The position numbers were made by a program, and so were the translations under genes. DNA of 64,000 nt from Bos javanicus (Eukaryota; Chordata; Mammalia; Artiodactyla; Bovidae), in assembly GCF_032452875.1 (NCBI RefSeq), contig NC_083882.1, positions 33,472,001-33,536,000 on the forward strand, written 5' to 3'. A model generated the notes under the pieces. The model was not told the origin of the DNA, made no database searches, and saw only the letters and a list, made by a program, of their open reading frames with translations. Shown piece after piece: positions 57,689 to 64,000 of the stretch (its first letter is position 1; the number at the start of each line of letters is the position of its first letter).

Positions 57689-60600
57689 GTAACTCTCTGA
57701 AACCTCTGTTTCCCTGAGGTCAGTGTGGAAGTACTCTTCACCAGGCCAGATAAGGGCGTGAAGGACCGGATGTAGCCCAAAGACAGTTGTCCATATTGGT
57801 GGAAGTCAAGCTACAATTAAAAAAAAAAAAAAAAATTGGAGAATCAGCATTCCTTTGTGTCTGGCATTACTATGGAGTGTGTCTCCCTCTGACACACGTT
57901 CACTAGGGTTTTACGATTTTACTGCATCCATTTCAGTGGCTAATAAAACCACTTGCAATGCCAGAAGCACACAGCAGCTAACGATCAAGCAGTTCAGAAG
58001 TTTGTTGGGGAATAAGGGAAATTGCTGTGCCTTGACTTGGACTGTCACTTTCAATTTTTCAAAGTACTTTGAATTATCTTTATTCATTACCACCATAACC
58101 CCAGGATGGCAGCTAGCCACTTCCATATATGAGAGAGCTCAGTGACCTCTGAAAGTTACCCATGTAGTGGACACATCTGACAATAATAATAACTTACCTT
58201 TATTGATCATTTTCTTCGTGTCAAGCACTGCGTAATCAGCTTTATAGTAGTCCTTTGCTTTTTTCATTAGACTGTTATTGAGAAGAAATATTTATAGGTT
58301 GTAACATAAGTACATTAACCATCAGAAATCCACTCCGCGTCTTAGTGACGTGGTAGAAAAGGCTTTTTGTGTTATTACATGACTTAGTGACTAAACAATA
58401 ACAACAAGCTATATTTTAACTATTTTTAGTAAGCAATGGGCTTTTCCTCACCCTATATTTGGTTTAAATATTTTTGTTAGTTGTTGTTATTACCTTGTCA
58501 GTCTGAAGTAGAGTTTCAGGTTGCGTGTAAGAAAAAAGAAATCCACTCGAGCATTTGTAAAATGTCTTTGAGGAAGGAGAGATACTCACCATTACCATGG
58601 GGAATTAAATTCATAGTTCTTAAGACAGAATCTGGAACAATTCTTGACTAAGAAAGCAGAGCTTTCTTCCTTGTGACATCCCATGACCTTTCACTTCAAA
58701 TACTTACCCAAACCTCAAAGCAATGCCAGTTTCTGGCTAAGGTCTAAGAGGGTTATCTTTTCTTCCATCCTCGTTTTTGGCTCTACAAAGACCTCAGGTA
58801 ACCCCCTTCATTAATAAATATGTAGAATTAGAATTCCTCAGAAATAAGATTAAATCAATCAGATCCCCTGCTGAAATAATTCACATTTTGTCCTGTCCAC
58901 ACTATGGTCACTATTTTCCTGTTCCTTGGGGAAACAGCAGTAAATTACTGTCCCCATGCCAACAGCCGTCATCCCTATGCCCTGGAAAGAGAGCAGGTTA
59001 CTGCCAACATGGGTGAAATGACTTTCCTCACGTACCACCCAGCCCCTCTCAGGCCATGTCTTCAGTCCATCCCCCTTAAGTGCATCCTACAGTTCTTCCC
59101 AAGCTTATTCACACATACCCCACCAGTAGTATGAATAGAAAGATGAATGCCAACCCCAGGGTGAGGACATGGTTCACATTCCAGATTTTCTTTTCCTCTA
59201 CAGAAAATCAAAATGTAACCATTTTGTGTTTGGGGGAGGGGAGTGAAGTTAAGCATCTAATTCTATAAATTAGTTGTGAAATTCACCCATCAAGCATGAG
59301 AGGCATAGTCCCTAGAGTCAATTTCCCTCTGAAAGTAATTATGTCAAGTGAGCAATTCTTTTAAAGCAAGTAGTGGTACCCAAATGATTGAAGAAATGTG
59401 GTGGGCAGAGAGGCAAGGACCAATAGCCAGAGTATTGTAAGTCAAGCAGGCATGGCTTCTAGATTCATATCACCTTGAACAGGAGGGAGGAGATGCTGAA
59501 AGGTGGATTCAGGCTGGTAACTAATATACAAGCCTCATCCACAGGTAACAAGACCCATCTAAATATAGAAAGCTGCCCCAGTGGAGCTGGGTGGGAAGCA
59601 CGAAGACAGAAAAAACGAAATACACACCAGTTGGATGGGGCTTTAGAACAGGACCCTGATGACTGGGGGAGGTAGCAGAAAGGGGGTGTGGAGCTTTGGA
59701 TCTGGAATATTAGAGGAACAACAAGTCATACTTTGGTGTGGGACTCAGGGCAGAAGCCTAATCTTCTAGCCTGGACCAGAGTAGGCTGGGGAGTAGAGTG
59801 TATACCGGGAAGAATACTGTTCCAAGGATACTACCCGAGTACCCAGAGATCTGGGCTCCAGTCTAGTTGGTGGTTGGAGACCTGCCTGACTCTGAGAACA
59901 GTACGTGGGTCCTGCAGGTGTGGCTGGAAGCCTGCTGCTGACAGGAGTGAGAAAGCTGTGACAGTCCCATCTTCATCGGGACCCATTCAAACAGGGAAGC
60001 CATTGACAGGTTCAACTTCAAGGCAAGAACTGATCAAAAGGAACTGGATCCCAGCATCTCCCAACTCTTCACTTATAAAAATTGTATACATTTCTGTGTG
60101 GTTTCCCCTGCAGTGACTCCTGGGCCATACAAAGAGGCCTTTTGTCAAGAGTGCTGGGGGCATTCCTGGGAGACCAGGTGCTGTGAATGGTAATGGAACT
60201 GGATGAGAGGAAGGAGGAACAGAAAGACTTTGCCTCTGAACAGCAAGGCACATCCTAGCAAGTCATGTTTCTCCCTATTCCCCAGGGTGTTATGAGATTC
60301 AGAAGGTGGTTTCCTAGGAGAGAGATGCTTGCTATGAGAATGTTATTTAACTGAGAGAGGGTTTCAAATGGAACAGAATCCCTTCTGTCCAGACAGTAAA
60401 CTCAAGTTCACAGAAGGGCAGTTTTGAGGAGGACACTGTCAGAAGCCATCCAGGGTGGAGGATAACTTTACAGGCATTGAGTTCAGCCTCAGGTTCAAGT
60501 CCCTGCTCTTAAGAGTTCTAATGACGTAAACAGGTCATCTGTAGCCTTTCCAAACCTTTTTGTCATCCATAAATTCAGAATTTGCAAAAGTGTTGCTAGA

Positions 60601-61786
60601 TGGGATATGTTCAAAGAACACAGGTGCTTTGCACAGAGGCTGACACATGGGAACCTCTCAATAAATCTTAGCAGCAGCAATGCCTGCTGATGAAGATGCT
60701 GTGAGAATTCAAGAACACACTAGCTCCTCCATGCACTAAATACCAACAACAAAAGACAAGGAAGCAGAAAATATCATATAGTTGTACTTTAAAAAAAAAA
60801 CAAGATAAACATCTCATAGCCCAGAAAACTAAATAGTAAAGGAAGGTGGAAGCAGACAGAAGCGACTGGGATTGAAGACATTCAGGGTCAGCAGGATCAG
60901 AGGGCCCTACTTTGAAAGTCCTTTTATATGCCATGTACATTGTGTCATAACTATCATTTACATCAATAGCCTACTCACCCCAAACACACAAACTGGGTTC
61001 TCCTCATCTTTATGTTCTCTGGGCTTCTCCTAGGGCCAGGTATGTGGTCTCTGTTAAAACTAAGAAAGAAAACGAGAGATTGGTTAAGGGTTATTAGCTC
61101 ACAAACCCAATGGACCTAACATCTGTTTTTAAAACCTATCCTTAACAACTTCCCAACTCATTTTATGAGGCTAGCATTACCCTGATACCAGATAAGAATA
61201 CTGGAAGAAAAAAGAACTACTGGTCAATACTCAACAACAAAACAGTAGCAAACCAAATCCAACAGCACATCAGAAAGGATCATATACCATGACCAAGTGG
61301 GATTTATCCCTGGGCTGCAAGGATGGTTCAATGTGTAAAAATCAATAAATATGATATACCACACTGAGTAGAATAAAAATTATATGATCTCAATAGAGAA
61401 AAAGCATTTGACAAAATATACCATCTTTTCATGATAAAAATGTTCAACAGATTGGGTACAGAAGGAACATATGTAAACATAATAAAAGCCATATATGGCA
61501 AGCCCACAGCTAACATACTCAACAGTGAAAGACTGAAAGGTTTCCTTTAAGATCAGGAACAAGACAAGGATGGCCACTCTCACCACTGCTATTAACGTAG
61601 TTCTGGAAGTTCTAGCCAGAGCAGTTAGGCAAGATAAATAAAAGGCATGCAAGTTGGAAAGAAATAAAACTCTGTTTGCAGATGATGTGATGTTATACAT
61701 ACAAAATCCTAGAACTGTCAGAACTAATCAACAAATTCAGTGAAGTTGCAGGATACAAAATCAACATATGGAAGTCAGTGATGCAC

Positions 61787-62450
61787 AAAAGGAAATTCAG
61801 AATGTATCAAAGACCTAAATGTAAAGCCAAACACTTTAAAAAGAACAAAATAATGCCATTTGCAGCAACATGGATGGGCCTAGAGATTATCATACGAAGT
61901 GAAACTCCTCTGTCCGTGGGATTTCCCAGGCAAGAATACTGGAGTGGGTTGTTGCCATGCCCTTCTCCAGGGGATCTTCCCAACCCAGGGATCAAACCTG
62001 TGCCCCTACATTGCAGGTAGATTCTTAACCATCTGAGCCACCATAGAAGCTCCCAAATTAAGTCAAAAAAAGATATCATATCATTCATATTTGGATCTGA
62101 TTTTTTTAATGGTATAAATGAACTTATTCACAAAACAGAAATAGAGACTTTGAAAGCAAACTTATGGTTACCAAATGAGAAACAGGGAGTTGGGGGAGGG
62201 GGGCAGGGAGGGATAAATTAGGAGCTTGGGATTAATGTATATACACTATTATATATAAAATAGATAACCAACAAGGACCTGCTGTATAGCACAGGGAACT
62301 CAATATTCTGTAATAATATGTAAGAAAAACTCTGAAAAGGAATAAATATATGTATACCTAAATCACTGTACACTTCAACTAAAACTGTAAATCAACTATA
62401 TGCCAATAAAATTTTTAAAACAATACATTTTAAAAAGTCAACTAACAATT
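61787..62450 (+). mobile_element. Second L1 3' end inserted in the old L1
   Basis: gccatttgcagcaacatgga, gtatagcacagggaactcaa and atgccaataaaatttttaaa form an L1 3' end in the middle of ORF2 text. The host text gaagtcag is repeated at 61771-61778 and 62467-62474, fitting a short duplication. Confidence 0.8.
61904..62055 (-). repeat. Bov-tA SINE (3'-truncated copy) inside the second L1
   Basis: ctcctctgtccgtgggattt, caggcaagaatactggagtg, caacccagggatcaaacctg, accatctgagccaccataga. The BovB-like end is missing. Confidence 0.9.
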
Positions 62451-62999
62451 TCAACAACAACAAAAAGAAGTCAGCTGTATTTTTATACACTAACCTCGAC
62501 CATATGAAATAGAAATAAAACAGACCCATTCACAATAGCACCAGAAACAGTAAAATACTTAGGAATAAATTTAACCAAGGAGGTGGAAAGATCTGTACTC
62601 TCAAAACTACAAAACTTAGGTAAAAACTGAAGAAGATACAAAGGTGTGTCCTACACTCTTTGATCATAAAAAATAATATTGTTAAAATGTCCATACTTCC
62701 CAAAGCCATCGATAGATCAAACATAATTCCTATCAAAATTCTAATGGTATTTTTCACAGAAATAGAAGAAACAATCCTAAAATTTGTATGGAACCACGAT
62801 AGATGTTAATAGCCAAAATAAACCTGACATCACACTTCATGATTTCAAGGTATACTACAAAGCTATAGTAACTGCCATAAAAATAGACACACTGACCAAT
62901 GGAACAGAACTGAGAGCCCAGAAATAACCCTCAAATATTTGACAAGGGAGCCAAGAATACTCAATGGAGAGAGGGTAGACTTCAATAAATGATGCTGGG

Positions 63000-63280
63000 G
63001 GTTTCTCTGGTGGCCCAATGGATTAAAGATTCACCAACACAGGGAAGGTTGGTTTTGATCCCTGCTCCGGAACATCCCACATACCGTGGAGCAACTAAGC
63101 CTGGGCGCCACTACTGCTGAGCTCACGTGTCACAGCGGCTGAAGCCCGTGCACCTAGAGCCCGTGCTCTGAAACAAGAGAAGCCACAGCAATGAGAAGCC
63201 CACGCACTGCAACTAGGGAAAAGCCTGCACACGGCAAGAAAGACCCAGGGGGGCCAAAAATAAGTAAATCATTTTTTAAA
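63000..63280 (+). repeat. Long CHR-type SINE inside the old L1
   Basis: gtttctctggtggcccaatg, gagcaactaagcctgggcgc, acgcactgcaactagggaaa, then an A/T-rich tail. L1 phrase atgatgctggg before and gtgacgttggg after mark a decayed duplication. Confidence 0.9.
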
Positions 63281-63867
63281 AAGTGACGTTGGGAAAACTG
63301 GATAACCACATACAGAAGAATGAAATTGGACCCCTATCTTACACCACTCTCAAAAATTAACTCAAAATGGATTAAAAATTTAAAGAACTGAAACCATAAA
63401 ACACCTGAAGAAAACATGGGAAAAGTCTTTGACAATGATTTTTTTAGATATGACACCAAAAGCATATGTAATAAAAAACAAAATAAGGAAGACTACATCA
63501 AACTAAAAGCCTTCTATAAAGCAGAAGAAGCAACAATATGAAAAGGCAACCTACAGGATAGGAGACGATATCTGTAAAATACGTACCTGATAAGACACAG
63601 AATAGGAGGAGATACTTGCAGATCACATACCTGATATCGTCATATACTTCACATCCAAAATATGTGAACAATTGATGCAACTCAATAGCTAAAACACAAT
63701 CTGATTAAAAAGTGGGCAGAGGAACTGAATAGATATTTCTTCCCAGAGAAGACACACAAATGGCCAAGAAGTACATGAAAAGACATTCATCATCACTAAT
63801 CATTGGGAAAAATGCAAATCAAAACCACAGAGAGATCTCACTCACGCCTGTTAGAACAGCTATCATC

Positions 63868-63881
63868 AAAAAAAAAAAAAA
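63868..63881 (+). repeat. A-tract inside L1
   Basis: A run of about 14 A (within 63868-63882) where the L1 ORF2 normally has a shorter run. Confidence 0.7.
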
Positions 63882-64000
63882 AGGCAAGATTAGGGCGAGG
63901 AGATGGGGAGAAGGGAGCCTCGCACACTTCGGGGGCAGTGTCAGCTAGGACAGCCCCAGTGGAAAACACTATGGAGGGCCCACAAAAAATCACAAATAGA

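Larger units (their letters stand above)
1..64000 (+). other. UBASH3B: UBASH3B gene, internal part (intron 1 to intron 11)
   Basis: Ten in-frame exons on the + strand translate to a protein nearly identical to remembered human UBASH3B (STS-1, TULA-2). The family is a negative regulator of tyrosine-kinase signalling in T cells, platelets and other blood cells: it binds ubiquitin through UBA and Cbl through SH3, and dephosphorylates ZAP-70/Syk-type kinases with its C-terminal histidine-phosphatase domain. The first exon (start codon, start of UBA) and the last exons (second catalytic His, C terminus) are not in the window, so the gene is partial at both ends. UBASH3A is excluded because the translated exons match UBASH3B almost residue for residue. 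Confidence 0.96.
57689..64000 (+). other. UBASH3B: Intron 11, 5' part
   Basis: 57.7-61.1 kb is AT-rich DNA with an A-tract (57817-57836), a possible MIR at 58170-58260 and no recognised exon. From 61145 it is L1. The next UBASH3B exon is not found. Confidence 0.88.
61145..64000 (+). mobile_element. Old L1 LINE ORF2 region, nested insertions, runs off the window
   Basis: Sense-strand L1 ORF2 text begins at aggctagcattaccctgata and continues through gaccaagtgggatttatccc, gaacaagacaaggatggcca and gcagatgatgtgatgttata (reverse-transcriptase region). It resumes at 62467, again after 63293, and runs to the end (gaaaacactatggagggccc). Stops and frameshifts are everywhere, so it is dead. It is oriented with the gene and interrupted by a second L1 tail and a CHR SINE. 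Confidence 0.88.

Noticed and set aside
1..64000. CRISPR arrays, operons, prophage, integrons or other prokaryotic systems
   Set aside because: No regularly spaced repeats, no bacterial gene density, and introns plus ruminant repeats throughout show vertebrate nuclear DNA.

Overview
This window is vertebrate nuclear DNA from a ruminant, most likely a bovid. The evidence is the repeat content: BovB (RTE-type LINE), Bov-tA/BovA SINEs built on the BovB 3' end, cetartiodactyl CHR-type tRNA SINEs, artiodactyl L1 fragments, and older mammalian MIR, L2, MER5A and Tigger-like relics. Species (cattle, sheep, goat, other) cannot be decided from the sequence alone.

The window appears to lie entirely inside one gene, UBASH3B (STS-1 / TULA-2), transcribed on the + strand. 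Ten consecutive internal coding exons can be placed to the base, with GT/AG junctions and an unbroken reading frame. They start at 36661 and end at 57688, giving 1434 coding nt or 478 codons. They are numbered 2-11 here on the assumption of one upstream coding exon. In human numbering, counted from the human protein as remembered, they cover roughly residues 54-532 of 649. In order they encode the end of the UBA domain, the 2H-phosphoesterase domain (both HxT motifs visible), the SH3 domain, a linker, and most of the histidine-phosphatase domain (RHGER, the second conserved Arg, the FEW Glu). The start codon, the first exon and the last exons with the second catalytic His are outside the window.

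Layout: 1-36660 is the 3' part of a very long intron 1, mostly repeats separated by unique DNA. It holds a 5'-truncated BovB with a perfect target-site duplication, two 3' L1 pieces with nested SINEs, a possible blood-type enhancer cluster near 19.1-19.3 kb, and a promoter-like block near 28.0-28.3 kb. From 36661 to 57688 lie the ten exons and introns 2-10 (0.7-4.6 kb). From 57689 to 64000 is the start of intron 11, ending in a multi-layer nest of L1 and SINE copies.

No second protein-coding gene, structural RNA gene, CRISPR, operon or prokaryote-type system is visible. The many other open frames are chance frames or SINE/LINE translations. The more interesting signals are regulatory candidates, a short symmetric UBA exon with an atypical donor and a (TG)10 tract, a variable linker exon, and well-dated nested insertions.
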